Origin: Halegenticoccus soli
GTDB taxonomy: Archaea; Halobacteriota; Halobacteria; Halobacteriales; Haloferacaceae
Assembly: GCF_002844195.1 (NCBI RefSeq)
Contig: NZ_PEND01000004.1
Span: 62,001 to 126,000 of the forward strand
Length of the DNA: 64,000 bases
Direction of reading: 5' to 3'
The translations under genes and the position numbers were made by a program. A model generated the notes under the pieces. It ran no database searches and was not told where the DNA came from. It saw only the letters and a list, made by a program, of their open reading frames with translations. Below are positions 8,364 through 16,962 of this stretch, piece after piece (within the stretch, counting starts at the first letter, position 1; every line of letters begins with the position of its first letter).

Positions 8364-9133
8364 TGCGGCCCGCTCGCCCGGACCTCGTGCCGGACTCCGC
8401 GCTCTCCCGCGAGGAGATGGAGGGGCTTCAGCGCGAGGTCGCCGACGCCGCCGTCTTCGCCGACGGACTCGGCTTCGATCCCGCGGCCGTCTCCCTCGCC
8501 GGGTCGACGCTCCTCGACGACGGGGAGCGCCCGACCGTCGCCGGCGTCGACCAGGCGTTCCTCGACGACCGGGCGGTGAGCGCGATCGTCGTGCTCCGCG
8601 GCGGCGAGGTGATAGAGCGCGCGCACGCCGTCTCGGAGCTTTCGATCCCGTACGTACCGGGGCTGCTCTCGTTCCGCGAGGGCGGCCCGATCCTCGACGC
8701 GTTCGAGTCGCTCTCGGCGACGCCCGACCTCGTCGTCTTCGACGGGAGCGGCCGCATCCACTTCCGGGAGGCCGGGATCGCGACGCACATGGGGGTCGTG
8801 CTCGACGTGCCGAGCGTCGGCGTGGCGAAGAGCCTGCTCTGCGGGCGACCGCGGGAATCGGTCGACGGCCGTCCGGAGGGCTGGCGGACGCCGATCGAGG
8901 CGACCGATCGCGTCTCGGCCCCGAACGGCACCGTCATCGGCTACGCCTACCAGTCGCGGCAGTACGACTCGAACCGGACGATCAACCCGCTGTACGTCAG
9001 CCCCGGTCACCGCGTCTCGGCCGAGACGGCCGTCGACGTGATCGCCCGCCTCGGCGGCGGGTACAAGCTGCCGGAGCCGACCCGGCTGGCGGACGCGTAC
9101 GCCGCCGAGGTCAAACGGTCCGCGGGCAACTGA
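8363..9133 (+). CDS. nfi: Endonuclease V
   Basis: A 256-residue endonuclease V, which nicks DNA (and RNA in some lineages) next to deoxyinosine and so repairs deaminated adenine. Motifs in order: AGVDQAF with the first metal-binding Asp, Y-x-PGLLSFREG, FDGSGRIHFREAGIATHMGV with the second acidic centre, and GVAKSLLCG with the conserved Lys. The start is the ATG overlapping the rhomboid stop. Length is slightly longer than bacterial Nfi, mostly at the N-terminus, as in other haloarchaea. Confidence 0.92.
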   Translation: MRPARPDLVPDSALSREEMEGLQREVADAAVFADGLGFDPAAVSLAGSTLLDDGERPTVAGVDQAFLDDRAVSAIVVLRGGEVIERAHAVSELSIPYVPGLLSFREGGPILDAFESLSATPDLVVFDGSGRIHFREAGIATHMGVVLDVPSVGVAKSLLCGRPRESVDGRPEGWRTPIEATDRVSAPNGTVIGYAYQSRQYDSNRTINPLYVSPGHRVSAETAVDVIARLGGGYKLPEPTRLADAYAAEVKRSAGN

Positions 9134-9165
9134 ACTGTTAACTGGCCCCGCTCCGACGTGGGGAT

Positions 9166-10008
9166 GTGAAACCCGAGACTGTCCTGATCACTGGCTGTTC
9201 TTCCGGCATCGGTCGGGCGACCGCGCGCGCCTTTCTCGACGAGGACTGGATCGTCTACGCCACCGCGCGCAACCCCGCGGACGTCGAGACGCTCGGCGAG
9301 GAGGGCTGTGCGATCGCGACGCTCGACGTGACCGACGACGGGGACGTAGAGCGCGTCGTCTCGCGGATGATCGACGAGGAGGGCAAGATCGACTGTCTCG
9401 TGAACAACGCCGGGTACGGCCAGCTCGGCCCGATCGAGGACGTGCCCGTCGATCAGGTCCACCGGCAGTTCGACGTGAACGTGTACGGTCCGCACCGACT
9501 CACCAGGGCCGTCCTCCCCCATATGCGGGAACGGGAGTCCGGGACGATTGTCAACGTCTCCAGCGTCGCGGGGCGGGTCTCCTTCCCCTTCGGCGGCGTC
9601 TACAGCGGATCGAAGTTCGCCCTCGAAGCGATGACGGACGCGCTGCGGGCCGAGGTCGCGGAGTACGGCATCGACGCGGTTCTGATCGAACCGGGGCCGG
9701 TCGAGACGAGCTTCGCCGAACGGACGGCCGCCGAAGTCACGGACGAGGGCGACGTTCCGGGCGTCGAGCGGTCGGGCGCGTACGAGAAGTTCTACGAGCT
9801 GTTCGAGGACCGACGCGCGATCGGCGGGGGCGGTCCCGGGGCCGTCCCGCCCGAGCGGGTCGCCGAAGACGTACTGAACGCCGCCAGCGCGACGAAGCCG
9901 GCGTCCCGGTACCCCGTGGGGATCGTCGGACGGGCGGGTGTGCTCGGCCGGCTGCTCCCCGACTCGGTGCGCGACGACCTCTTCAGACTCGCGCGGAAAC
10001 TGACCTAG
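9166..10008 (+). CDS. SDR family oxidoreductase
   Basis: A 280-residue classical short-chain dehydrogenase/reductase starting with GTG (an ATG two bases earlier runs straight into TGA). The cofactor site TGCSSGIG is near residue 10, NNAGYG near 85, and the catalytic YSGSK (Tyr-x-x-x-Lys) near 149, after the Ser in NVSSVAGR. The sequence resembles the SDR subgroup with broad or lipid/steroid-like substrates, but the substrate cannot be deduced. It ends 4 bases into the oppositely oriented ATPase gene. Confidence 0.88.
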   Translation: MKPETVLITGCSSGIGRATARAFLDEDWIVYATARNPADVETLGEEGCAIATLDVTDDGDVERVVSRMIDEEGKIDCLVNNAGYGQLGPIEDVPVDQVHRQFDVNVYGPHRLTRAVLPHMRERESGTIVNVSSVAGRVSFPFGGVYSGSKFALEAMTDALRAEVAEYGIDAVLIEPGPVETSFAERTAAEVTDEGDVPGVERSGAYEKFYELFEDRRAIGGGGPGAVPPERVAEDVLNAASATKPASRYPVGIVGRAGVLGRLLPDSVRDDLFRLARKLT

Positions 10009-11159
10009 TCGAGGCAGGCGGCGACGACGCGGAGCGCCTTCTCGCCCTGCACTTCGTCCGCGAGCAGCGGGACGCGTTTGACGGACCGACCCCGGAAAAG
10101 TTCCGTCGCCCGCCCGAGCGCCTTCTGCTGGACCTGCCACCGCCGCTGGCAGAACTCGCAGGACTCCAGGTCCGGCGCGACGATCCACTCCGGATCCACG
10201 TCGGCGACGGCCGAGACGTCCTCCATGACCCGATTCACCACGACCGTCTGCACCGGAATCCCGAACTCCCCGAGCCGCCGGACGAGCCGCTCGGACTCCA
10301 CGACGCTCATCTCCTCCGGGATCATCACCACCCGGAAGTCCGTCTTCTCGGGGTCTCTGAGCACGGCCCGGAGCCGCTCGATCCGATCGCTCAGTTCGTC
10401 GAGATCCGGCACTCCGGCGTCCGCGGAACCGGCCGCGCCGAACATCCCCTTGATTCCCTCCATCATTCCGCCGAACCGCTGCCGGAGTTTGACGAGCCGT
10501 CCGACCATCGAATCCAGCATCTCCGGTAGCTGGAGCAGCCTGAGCGTGTGTCCCGTCGGGGCGGTGTCGACGATCACCCGCTCGAACCGCGGATCGTCGA
10601 GGTGTTCGAGGAGCTGTCGCATCGCCGCGGCCTCGTCCGCGCCCGGCATCGTCCCGCCGAGCAGCGGTCCGAACTCCTCGTCTTCGAACACCCCGCCGAT
10701 TCCGCCGATTCCGCCCACCTCGCCCGTGGCTCCCGTTTCGCCCAGTTCGCCTATCCCGCCGAGGGGTTCGTCGCCCTCGCCGAACAGGCCCTCCTCCATC
10801 GCGGCGTCGGGGTCGATCTCGGCCGCGTACAGGGGCACGTCCTCGCGGATCTGCGTCGGCGTCGGCGGGATGTCGGTCTCGAGCGTGTCGGACAGCGAGT
10901 GGGCGGGATCGGTCGAGACGACGAGCGTCGAGGTTCCGCCGGCGGCGCTCGCGAGCGCCGTCGCCGCCGCGCACGTCGTCTTCCCGACGCCGCCCTTTCC
11001 GCCGTAGAGCACGTACTCCGGGGCGTCGACGCCGCTCGGCAGGCCGTCCCGGTCGTCCACCGCCTGCACCGGGATCTCCGCGGGACCCTCCCGTCCGTCG
11101 TCCGCCGGCCGCTCGTCGTCCTCGACGGCGTCGACGGGTTCGACATCGAGTTCTGCCAT
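10005..11159 (-). CDS. ArsA/Get3-type ATPase
   Basis: A 384-residue P-loop ATPase of the ArsA/GET3 group. The deviant Walker A GGKGGVGKTT is near residue 53. Switch I region DPAHSLSD and the A-loop-like DTAPTGHTLRLL follow, and a CEFC pair lies late in the protein, as in Get3 homologs that handle tail-anchored membrane proteins. No ars genes are nearby, so a membrane-protein targeting role is more likely than arsenite export. A Gly/Glu-rich insert with repeated GGIG units (about residues 132-155) interrupts the domain. The N-terminal 45 residues are acidic and variable. Confidence 0.88.
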   Translation of the reverse strand: MAELDVEPVDAVEDDERPADDGREGPAEIPVQAVDDRDGLPSGVDAPEYVLYGGKGGVGKTTCAAATALASAAGGTSTLVVSTDPAHSLSDTLETDIPPTPTQIREDVPLYAAEIDPDAAMEEGLFGEGDEPLGGIGELGETGATGEVGGIGGIGGVFEDEEFGPLLGGTMPGADEAAAMRQLLEHLDDPRFERVIVDTAPTGHTLRLLQLPEMLDSMVGRLVKLRQRFGGMMEGIKGMFGAAGSADAGVPDLDELSDRIERLRAVLRDPEKTDFRVVMIPEEMSVVESERLVRRLGEFGIPVQTVVVNRVMEDVSAVADVDPEWIVAPDLESCEFCQRRWQVQQKALGRATELFRGRSVKRVPLLADEVQGEKALRVVAACLD

Positions 11160-11319
11160 ACGTGTCGTCTCTCCCGCGGGCTTGTGTACTCGTCGGTCCG
11201 AGAGTTCAAATACTTGAACGGAGCCATCTCCGGACGGACGCACAGGGTCGCGCTCCGAACCCCCCGCAGGAACGCGGACGGACCCGCAGTCCGACTACTC
11301 CGGACAGGTCGGAGACGGA

Positions 11320-12417
11320 TCAGAAGAACGCGGCCAGCCGCGCCGCCGCCTCCTCGACCTCGGGCGTGACGAGCGCGAAGCGGATCCAGTCGGCGCGGGA
11401 CTCGCCGAACGCCTCGCCCGGCATGCCGGCGACGCCGGCCTCGTCGATGAGCCGCTCGACGTTCGAGAGGGTTCCCGGGAACCCCTCGAACCGCGCGAGC
11501 ACGTAGAACGCCCCGTCCGGACGAGTGTACTCGGCCCCCGCCTCGTCGAGCGCGTCGGTGAACGTGGCGATGCGGTCCGCGAGCGCGTCGCGGGCCTCCT
11601 CGTAGTACTCCGGTCCCGTCGCCCGGAGCGCATCCAGCACGGCCTGCTGAGCCGGACGGCTGCCCGCGACGTTCACGAGCATGTGTCGCGTTTTCGCCGC
11701 GTCGACGAGTTGGCGCGGGAACACCGCGTACCCGACGCGGAATCCGGTTATCGCCATCGACTTCGAGAAGCCGCTGGTGACGATCCTGCGATCCGATTCG
11801 AGCGTCAGCGCGCTCTCGAACCGACCGGAGAAGTCGAAGTGGTCGTACACCTCGTCGCTCACGAGCAGCGCGTCGTTCTCCTCCGCGATCTCGGCGAGTT
11901 CGCGCATCGTCTCGCGCTCGTAAACGGCCCCCGTCGGGTTGTTCGGCGTGTTGACGAGGATTAGCGCCGTCTCCTGCCCCGCGGCCTCCCGGACGCGGTC
12001 GGGGTCGAGCGATCCGTCGCGGTCGACCGGAACGTACCTCGCCTCCCCGCCGAGCATCGTCGTCTTCCCGGGGTAGTAGGGGTAGACCGGATCCGTGAGG
12101 ATCACCTCGCTCCCGGCGTCTCGTTCGAGCGCCCGCGCCATCGCGAGGTAGTTCGCCTCGCCGGTCCCGTTCGTGACGACGACCCGCTCCTCGTCGACGT
12201 TCCGGCGGTCGGCGATCTCCGCTCTGAGCCCGCGCAGTCCCTCGCTCGGCGGGTACTGGAACTCGCTGGAATCGGCGTCGGCGTACTCGCGGAGGCCGGC
12301 GCGGATCGCCGCCGGCGGCTCCCAGTCGGGGTTGCCGCTCACCATGTCGATCACGTCGCGGTCGGCTCGCGCCGCGTACCGCATGACGCGGAAGAAAAGC
12401 GGCGTCTCGTACTCCAT
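11320..12417 (-). CDS. Pyridoxal-phosphate aminotransferase, class I/II
   Basis: A 365-residue fold-type I aminotransferase. Visible motifs are NPDW near the N-terminus, the aromatic stacking region DPVYPYYPG, NTPNNPTGAV with the conserved Asn, SDEVYDHF with the Asp that binds the pyridine nitrogen, and the PLP lysine in SGFSKSMAITGFRVGY. The C-terminal Arg in WIRFALV is the expected carboxylate ligand. It probably transfers amino groups to a 2-oxo acid; the exact substrate (aspartate, aromatic or other) is not readable. It is divergent from the CinA-domain gene with an 81-base gap. Confidence 0.88.
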   Translation of the reverse strand: MEYETPLFFRVMRYAARADRDVIDMVSGNPDWEPPAAIRAGLREYADADSSEFQYPPSEGLRGLRAEIADRRNVDEERVVVTNGTGEANYLAMARALERDAGSEVILTDPVYPYYPGKTTMLGGEARYVPVDRDGSLDPDRVREAAGQETALILVNTPNNPTGAVYERETMRELAEIAEENDALLVSDEVYDHFDFSGRFESALTLESDRRIVTSGFSKSMAITGFRVGYAVFPRQLVDAAKTRHMLVNVAGSRPAQQAVLDALRATGPEYYEEARDALADRIATFTDALDEAGAEYTRPDGAFYVLARFEGFPGTLSNVERLIDEAGVAGMPGEAFGESRADWIRFALVTPEVEEAAARLAAFF

Positions 12418-12498
12418 ATCCGAGCGTCGGCGGGCGGGGTGTTCGCTCTTTCGCCATCGGACGCACCGCTTTTCGGGGCCCGCCGCGTAGCGACGGCC

Positions 12499-13011
12499 AT
12501 GCGCGAATTCGCCGCCGACCCCCCGGTCGAAGAACGCCTCGGGGAGGCGCTCCGCCGGACCCACGCGACGCTCGCGGTCGCCGAATCGTGTACGGGCGGG
12601 CTCATCGGCTCGCTGCTCACGGACGTCCCCGGCGCGAGCGACTACTTCGACCGCTCGCTCGTCGCGTACTCTTACGACTCGAAGCGGACGGTCCTGGCGG
12701 TCAGCCGCGAGGCGCTCGACGAGCACGGCGCGGTCTCCGGAGCCGTCGCGACGGAGATGGCGCGGGGGGCGCGGGACACGGCCGACGCCACGTGGGGCCT
12801 CGCCACCACGGGGGTCGCCGGCCCCGGCGGCGGCACGGAGGACAAGCCGGTCGGAACCGTGTACGTCGGCGTCGCGTACGCCGGCGAGTGGGGAACCGGG
12901 GACTCGTACGCGCGGGCGACACGCTACGAGTTCGACGGCACCCGCCGGCAGATCAAAGAACGGATCGCCAGGCGGGCGCTTTCCGACCTCCTCGAAGCCG
13001 TCGAATCCTGA
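12499..13011 (+). CDS. CinA C-terminal domain protein (NMN deamidase-like)
   Basis: A 170-residue single-domain CinA/PncC-type protein. The conserved AESCTGGLIGSLLTDVPGAS and GVAGPGGGTEDKPVGTVYVG blocks define the family. Bacterial members deamidate nicotinamide mononucleotide for pyridine-nucleotide recycling; the archaeal role is presumed similar. Length matches stand-alone forms. The ATG at 12499 follows the aminotransferase promoter region on the other strand. Confidence 0.88.
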   Translation: MREFAADPPVEERLGEALRRTHATLAVAESCTGGLIGSLLTDVPGASDYFDRSLVAYSYDSKRTVLAVSREALDEHGAVSGAVATEMARGARDTADATWGLATTGVAGPGGGTEDKPVGTVYVGVAYAGEWGTGDSYARATRYEFDGTRRQIKERIARRALSDLLEAVES

Positions 13012-13199
13012 CCGTCGACGTGTCGCCGCCGACCCTCGTCGGATCGTCGGCCCGCCTTCGCTCGAACCGTTCGTTCGTCCGCCGCCCGCCCACCGTCCGA
13101 TCGCTGCCCCCGATCACCGCCCTCGAACGCCGTCCGTCAGCCGCGCGTCGGACGACGGTGAGAAACGTTTGTACCGCCGGCGGCAAAACAGCGCCGCGA

Positions 13200-13688
13200 A
13201 TGAACAAGAAAGGGCACGTGTTGAACGCGGTGCTTCTGAGCGTCGGGCTGGGATACGTCCTCGAACCGTCGGGCGACGTCCCGACGTTCGTCAAGATCGC
13301 GCAGCTGTCCGTTCCGATCACGCTCGGGGCGCTCTTTCCCGACGTGGACACGGCGTTCGGAAGGCACCGGAAGACGCTGCACAACCTTCCCGTTCTCGCG
13401 GTGTTTCTCGCGTATCCCTACTACTTCAACAACCTCCACTACGTCTGGGTGGGCGTCCTCACCCACTACGTCCTCGACTACTTCGGGAGCAAACGCGGCC
13501 TCGCGCTGTTTTACCCGTGGTCCCGGGAGTTCAGCTTCCCGTCGGGCGTCGCGACCAGCAGCCGGTGGGCGGGCGTCGTGATGGTGATGATCACCGCCGT
13601 CGAGCTCGCGCTCTTCGCGAGCGTTCACTACTACGTGCGGTCGCTCGATGTCGATCTCGGGACGGCCGCCGCGTTCCTCCTCCCCTGA
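13200..13688 (+). CDS. Membrane-bound metal-dependent hydrolase family protein (DUF457/YdjM-like)
   Basis: A 162-residue integral membrane protein with about four hydrophobic helices. It begins MNKKGHVLNAVLLSVGLGY; the His in KKGH, the Asp pair in LFPDVDTAFG, RKTLHN, and LTHYVLDYFGSKRG form the conserved His/Asp pattern of the YdjM-type membrane hydrolase family. The substrate is unknown. An AAACGTTTG stretch about 30 bases before the ATG may be the promoter. It converges with the PHP-domain gene. Confidence 0.8.
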   Translation: MNKKGHVLNAVLLSVGLGYVLEPSGDVPTFVKIAQLSVPITLGALFPDVDTAFGRHRKTLHNLPVLAVFLAYPYYFNNLHYVWVGVLTHYVLDYFGSKRGLALFYPWSREFSFPSGVATSSRWAGVVMVMITAVELALFASVHYYVRSLDVDLGTAAAFLLP

Positions 13689-13701
13689 GCGGCGCTTCCG
13701 G

Positions 13702-14466
13702 TCAGTACACGCTCACGTCGTCGAATCGACCCTCGTACGCGACGTGGTGCGGGTGCGTCGGCTCCATCCCCGACAGGAACAGCCGATCGACCTTCCCCCA
13801 GGTGTTCTCGTACCCCAGGTGAGCGAACTCCGCGAGGCTCCTGAGTCGGTGTTCCAGACCCGAACGGCGGAAGACGCGGCGCGGCTCCCCCTCGACGAGC
13901 GCCGACGCGAGGTCGGCCTCCGAGTCTATGACGCGGTCGAACCGCGTCCACGCCTCTCCCACCGTCGATCGGAGGTGGGCGTAGGACGAGCCGAACCCGG
14001 GGAGGCCGAGATCGCGCGCGACCCGCCGACAGCGGCGGTTCTGCGGCGGCAGGCACTTCGCGTTGTACGTCTCCACCCCGTGGATCCGGTCGGCGTAGGA
14101 TGCGACGTCCTCCCGGCCCATGCTGACGTTCAGGAGCGACGGATGCGGCACGAGCACCGCGGCCCCCTGGCGCTCGAACTCCGCCATCGCGCCTTCGAGC
14201 GTGATGAAGTCGGGGACGGGATCCGTCAGTCCGACGGCGAGCAGGTGCCGCCGATCGCGCCACGACCCGGTGAACACCTCCCGGGCGGGGACGACGAGGA
14301 GTTCGTCGTCAGAAAAGCGCTCCGCCGCCGCCCGGATCCGGGGGAGGCGCGTGAAGTGCGGCGCGTACACCACCGCGTCGAGTCCGCGCGCCTTCGCCCG
14401 TTCGACCACGCGTTCGTCGAGTACCTTCACGTGCATGTCGACCCGAGTCGTCGCGGACGCGCTCAC
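13702..14466 (-). CDS. PHP domain protein
   Basis: A 254-residue protein with a PHP (polymerase and histidinol phosphatase) fold. The N-terminal DMHVKVLD corresponds to the H-x-H strand but only one of the two histidines is kept. LVVPAREVF carries the usual Glu, and VLVPHPSLLN the later His. GVETYNAKCLPPQN and FGSSYAHLRSTVG occupy the positions of the last metal ligands (Asn and the Asp/His pair). PHP proteins are metal-dependent phosphoesterases; partial loss of ligands makes activity uncertain. It starts 93 bases from the divergent zinc-finger gene. Confidence 0.78.
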   Translation of the reverse strand: MSASATTRVDMHVKVLDERVVERAKARGLDAVVYAPHFTRLPRIRAAAERFSDDELLVVPAREVFTGSWRDRRHLLAVGLTDPVPDFITLEGAMAEFERQGAAVLVPHPSLLNVSMGREDVASYADRIHGVETYNAKCLPPQNRRCRRVARDLGLPGFGSSYAHLRSTVGEAWTRFDRVIDSEADLASALVEGEPRRVFRRSGLEHRLRSLAEFAHLGYENTWGKVDRLFLSGMEPTHPHHVAYEGRFDDVSVY

Positions 14467-14559
14467 GACGAACCGTGCTCACAGCCGTCAGTTAGTGGTT
14501 ACTATTCCGCCGCTTCGGGAGGGAAAACGGTTTTGTCCCCCGCACGTCTGAGGGGGGAC

Positions 14560-14862
14560 ATGTCCCTCTGGACGTGCGGTATCGACGGCTGCGACGCGCG
14601 GTTCGGCGACGTCGAGTCCGCAATCCTCCACCAGACGACGGAGCACGAGCGCCACGAGTGCCGGGTCTGCGGCGCGGTCGTCCCGGAGGGGTACTTCGCG
14701 ATCCGCCACGCCTTCGACGAACACACCCGCGCGGAGTACGTCCGCGCCTACGAGGCCGACTCGTCGGCGGTCCGCGAGCGCGAGCGGATCAAAGCCGAGA
14801 TCGAGGCGAAGGCGGACGTCGAGCGGATCGTCGCGCGGCTGAACGAAGACGGAGACGACTGA
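14560..14862 (+). CDS. Small protein with two C2H2-type zinc fingers
   Basis: A 100-residue protein with two zinc-binding units: Cys6, Cys11, His24, His29, then Cys34, Cys37, His50, His55. A charged alpha-helical C-terminus rich in Glu, Lys and Arg follows. It resembles small haloarchaeal zinc-finger proteins of unknown function (possibly DUF7565). It could bind nucleic acid or a protein partner. An AACGGTTTTGTC box about 28 bases upstream of ATG 14560 fits a leaderless promoter. Confidence 0.75.
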   Translation: MSLWTCGIDGCDARFGDVESAILHQTTEHERHECRVCGAVVPEGYFAIRHAFDEHTRAEYVRAYEADSSAVRERERIKAEIEAKADVERIVARLNEDGDD

Positions 14863-14952
14863 GCGACCCGTCCTCCGCCCCGGCGTCGCCGCCAAAATCG
14901 GGACCGCCCGTCCGGGCGAAAGAGAGCCGAATCGAAGAGAGCCGAAAAACCG

Positions 14953-15390
14953 CTACCGCTCTTCGCTGTCGAGCACGCGGATCTGGTCACCGCGGACGGT
15001 GACCGGGATCGGCACCGTCGCCTCGTACAGTTCGACCGTCACCTGGTCCTTGCCCTCGTCGATGCGCTGGACGCGGGCCTTCTCGCCCTTGAACGGGCCG
15101 GCGATGAGCTCGACGATGTCGCCCTCGGCGATCCCTTCGACGTCCGGCGTCGGCGAGAGGAAGTGCTCCACCTCGGCGAGGCTCGACGTGCCGGGGACGA
15201 TACTCCGCGCGTGCGGAATCTCGTCGAGGACGCGCTCTATGACGGCGTCGTTGTCCGCCTCCACCATCACGTAGCTGGTCAGCGAGTCCGGCGCGAGCAC
15301 CGCGTGGATCTCCGACTCCTCCTTGTTGGCGATCATGTCGGCGACGGTCCGCTCCTGGCTCGCGGTGGTCTTGACGGCGAATATCGGCAT
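14953..15390 (-). CDS. spt5: Transcription elongation factor Spt5 (NusG-like)
   Basis: A 145-residue archaeal Spt5: an N-terminal NGN domain (residues 1-85, beginning [20 protein letters not shown]) that binds the RNA polymerase clamp, and a C-terminal KOW domain (from about 90) with [18 protein letters not shown]. It increases processivity, normally with Spt4, which is not encoded here. Its start is one base after the secE stop, so the genes are a tight operon. The secE-spt5 order is widely conserved in archaea. Confidence 0.95.
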   Translation of the reverse strand: MPIFAVKTTASQERTVADMIANKEESEIHAVLAPDSLTSYVMVEADNDAVIERVLDEIPHARSIVPGTSSLAEVEHFLSPTPDVEGIAEGDIVELIAGPFKGEKARVQRIDEGKDQVTVELYEATVPIPVTVRGDQIRVLDSEER

Positions 15391-15391
15391 T

Positions 15392-15565
15392 TCACACGCC
15401 CCCGGGGAGCAGGCTCATGATCGCGAAGATGACGAACCCGAGCAGCCCGACGAGGAAAATCCCGGCGCCCGCGATCTTCGCGATCTGTGAGAACTCCTGC
15501 CACGACGGCGTGCTCGCCATCTTCAACACCCGCACGTAGCTCGTGAGATCGTATTTGACGTCCAT
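15392..15565 (-). CDS. secE: Preprotein translocase subunit SecE
   Basis: A 57-residue single-span membrane protein. It begins [17 protein letters not shown], has the amphipathic SecE segment with [12 protein letters not shown], then one hydrophobic helix (about residues 31-53) and a short GG-V tail. This is the typical archaeal SecE/Sec61-gamma plan, which clamps SecY. Size agrees with the family. It lies directly upstream of spt5 (one-base gap) and downstream of ftsZ, with its own promoter region containing a 15-base palindrome at 15604-15618. Confidence 0.93.
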   Translation of the reverse strand: MDVKYDLTSYVRVLKMASTPSWQEFSQIAKIAGAGIFLVGLLGFVIFAIMSLLPGGV

Positions 15566-15603
15566 CGTTACTCGGAGGTAGCACGCCCCTCCTTTTCTAT
15601 CTA

Positions 15604-15618
15604 TTGAATGGCATTCAA
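15604..15618. repeat. Perfect palindrome upstream of secE-spt5
   Basis: TTGAATG-G-CATTCAA is a perfect 7-base inverted repeat around one central base. It lies between the ftsZ stop and the secE start, about 40-53 bases upstream of the secE ATG, where the TATA element should be. It could be an operator site or the end of the ftsZ transcript. Confidence 0.55.
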
Positions 15619-15692
15619 ACGCGGTACGGCGCGTGCACCGATCGAAGAGGGCGTCCGTCGGCTGTTCGACGTGAGTCGACGTTCCTTCGTCT

Positions 15693-16841
15693 CTACTCGA
15701 CGTAGTCGATGTCTTCGAGCCTACGGGCCGCCTGCGCCTGGGTCGCCTCGCTGCGGCCGTAGATCTGCGGCGACTCGACCCCCGTGACGACGATCATCGT
15801 CCGCATCATGCCGTCGAGCTCCTCGTCGATCGACGTCCCCCAGATGATGCGGGCGTCGGGGTCGATCCGGTCGTAGATCTCCTCGACGACGCCCTCGGCC
15901 TCTTCGATGCTCATGTCGCTGCCGCCGGTGACGTTGACGAGCGCGGAGTTCGCGCCGGAGATGTCCACGTCGAGAAGCGGCGAGCGGAGCGCCGACTTGA
16001 CCGAGTCCTGCGCCTTGGACTCCGAATCGCTCTCGCCGAGACCGATCATGGCGACGCCGCCCTTCTCCATCACCGTGCGCACGTCGGCGAAGTCGAGGTT
16101 GACGAGGCCGGGCTTGGTGATCAGCTCGGTGATGCCCTTCACGGAGCGCATCAGCACTTCGTCGGACACCTTGAACGCCTGCCGGACGGGGAGCTTCCCG
16201 ACGGCGTCGAGCAGCCGGTCGTTCGGGACGACGATGACCGTATCGGCGACGTCGCGGAGGCGTTCGAGGCCGGCCTCGGCGTTCGTCCGACGGACCTCGC
16301 CCTCGGCGGTGAACGGCGTCGTGACGATGGCGATGGTGAGCGCGCCGATGTCGCGGGCGGCCTTGGCGACGACGGGCGCGGACCCCGTGCCGGTTCCGCC
16401 GCCGAGGCCCGCCGTGACGAACACCATGTCGGACCCTTCGAGGGCGTCGTAGATCTCCTCCTGGCTCTCGAGGGCGGCCTCCTCGCCGACCTGCGGGAGC
16501 GATCCCGCGCCGCGGCCCTGCGTCTTCTGCTGGCCCATCAGGATCTTCGTGTCGGCCTCGATGTTGACGAGGTGCTGGACGTCCGTGTTCGCCGCGACGA
16601 GCGAGGCACCGTGGATGCCCTCCTCGGCCATCCGGTTGACGGTGTTCCCGCCGGCCCCGCCGCAGCCGACGACGGTGATGTCGGTCTGGAGGTCCTGGAG
16701 GATGTCGTGTAGTTCTTCGTCGGTCATCTTCCCCGACGATCGGGGGGTGGCCTCCGCCTCCGACGACCCGTCTCCGTTCCTGTCGAAGCCGTCGTCCGGG
16801 TTCTCGGCCTCTTCGATCGCGTCCTCGACGATAGAGTCCAT
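15693..16841 (-). CDS. ftsZ: Cell division protein FtsZ (FtsZ1 type)
   Basis: A 382-residue tubulin-like GTPase that polymerises at mid-cell. The tubulin signature [10 protein letters not shown] is near residue 145, preceded by [13 protein letters not shown] and followed by the T7 loop region [11 protein letters not shown]. An acidic N-terminal tail of about 40 residues and the secE-spt5 context match haloarchaeal FtsZ1. A TATA-like AGATAATTAC box lies about 30 bases upstream, so the mRNA is probably leaderless. Confidence 0.95.
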   Translation of the reverse strand: MDSIVEDAIEEAENPDDGFDRNGDGSSEAEATPRSSGKMTDEELHDILQDLQTDITVVGCGGAGGNTVNRMAEEGIHGASLVAANTDVQHLVNIEADTKILMGQQKTQGRGAGSLPQVGEEAALESQEEIYDALEGSDMVFVTAGLGGGTGTGSAPVVAKAARDIGALTIAIVTTPFTAEGEVRRTNAEAGLERLRDVADTVIVVPNDRLLDAVGKLPVRQAFKVSDEVLMRSVKGITELITKPGLVNLDFADVRTVMEKGGVAMIGLGESDSESKAQDSVKSALRSPLLDVDISGANSALVNVTGGSDMSIEEAEGVVEEIYDRIDPDARIIWGTSIDEELDGMMRTMIVVTGVESPQIYGRSEATQAQAARRLEDIDYVE

Positions 16842-16866
16842 TTATGGCCAACGCTTGCAGACCAAG

Positions 16867-16876
16867 CGTAATTATC
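16867..16876 (-). promoter_or_regulatory. TATA-like box of ftsZ
   Basis: AGATAATTAC read on the minus strand, centred about 30 bases before the ftsZ ATG, in a short AT-rich window. Spacing fits a leaderless haloarchaeal promoter. Confidence 0.5.
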
Positions 16877-16962
16877 TTTCCCCCTTCCGTCAGACGGATG
16901 TCTGACGATTGTCCCGGAGAAAAACATGCACGGATATCTGGATAGATATATGGAAAACCGCC

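Noticed and set aside
9007-10974. Long minus-strand frame overlapping the SDR gene and the ATPase
   Set aside because: It lies in a different frame from the ATPase and contains no recognisable motif; typical GC-driven shadow.
10005-11159. Arsenic resistance role for the ArsA-type ATPase
   Set aside because: No arsB, arsC or arsR genes are nearby, and the CxxC-type Get3 features fit membrane-protein targeting better.
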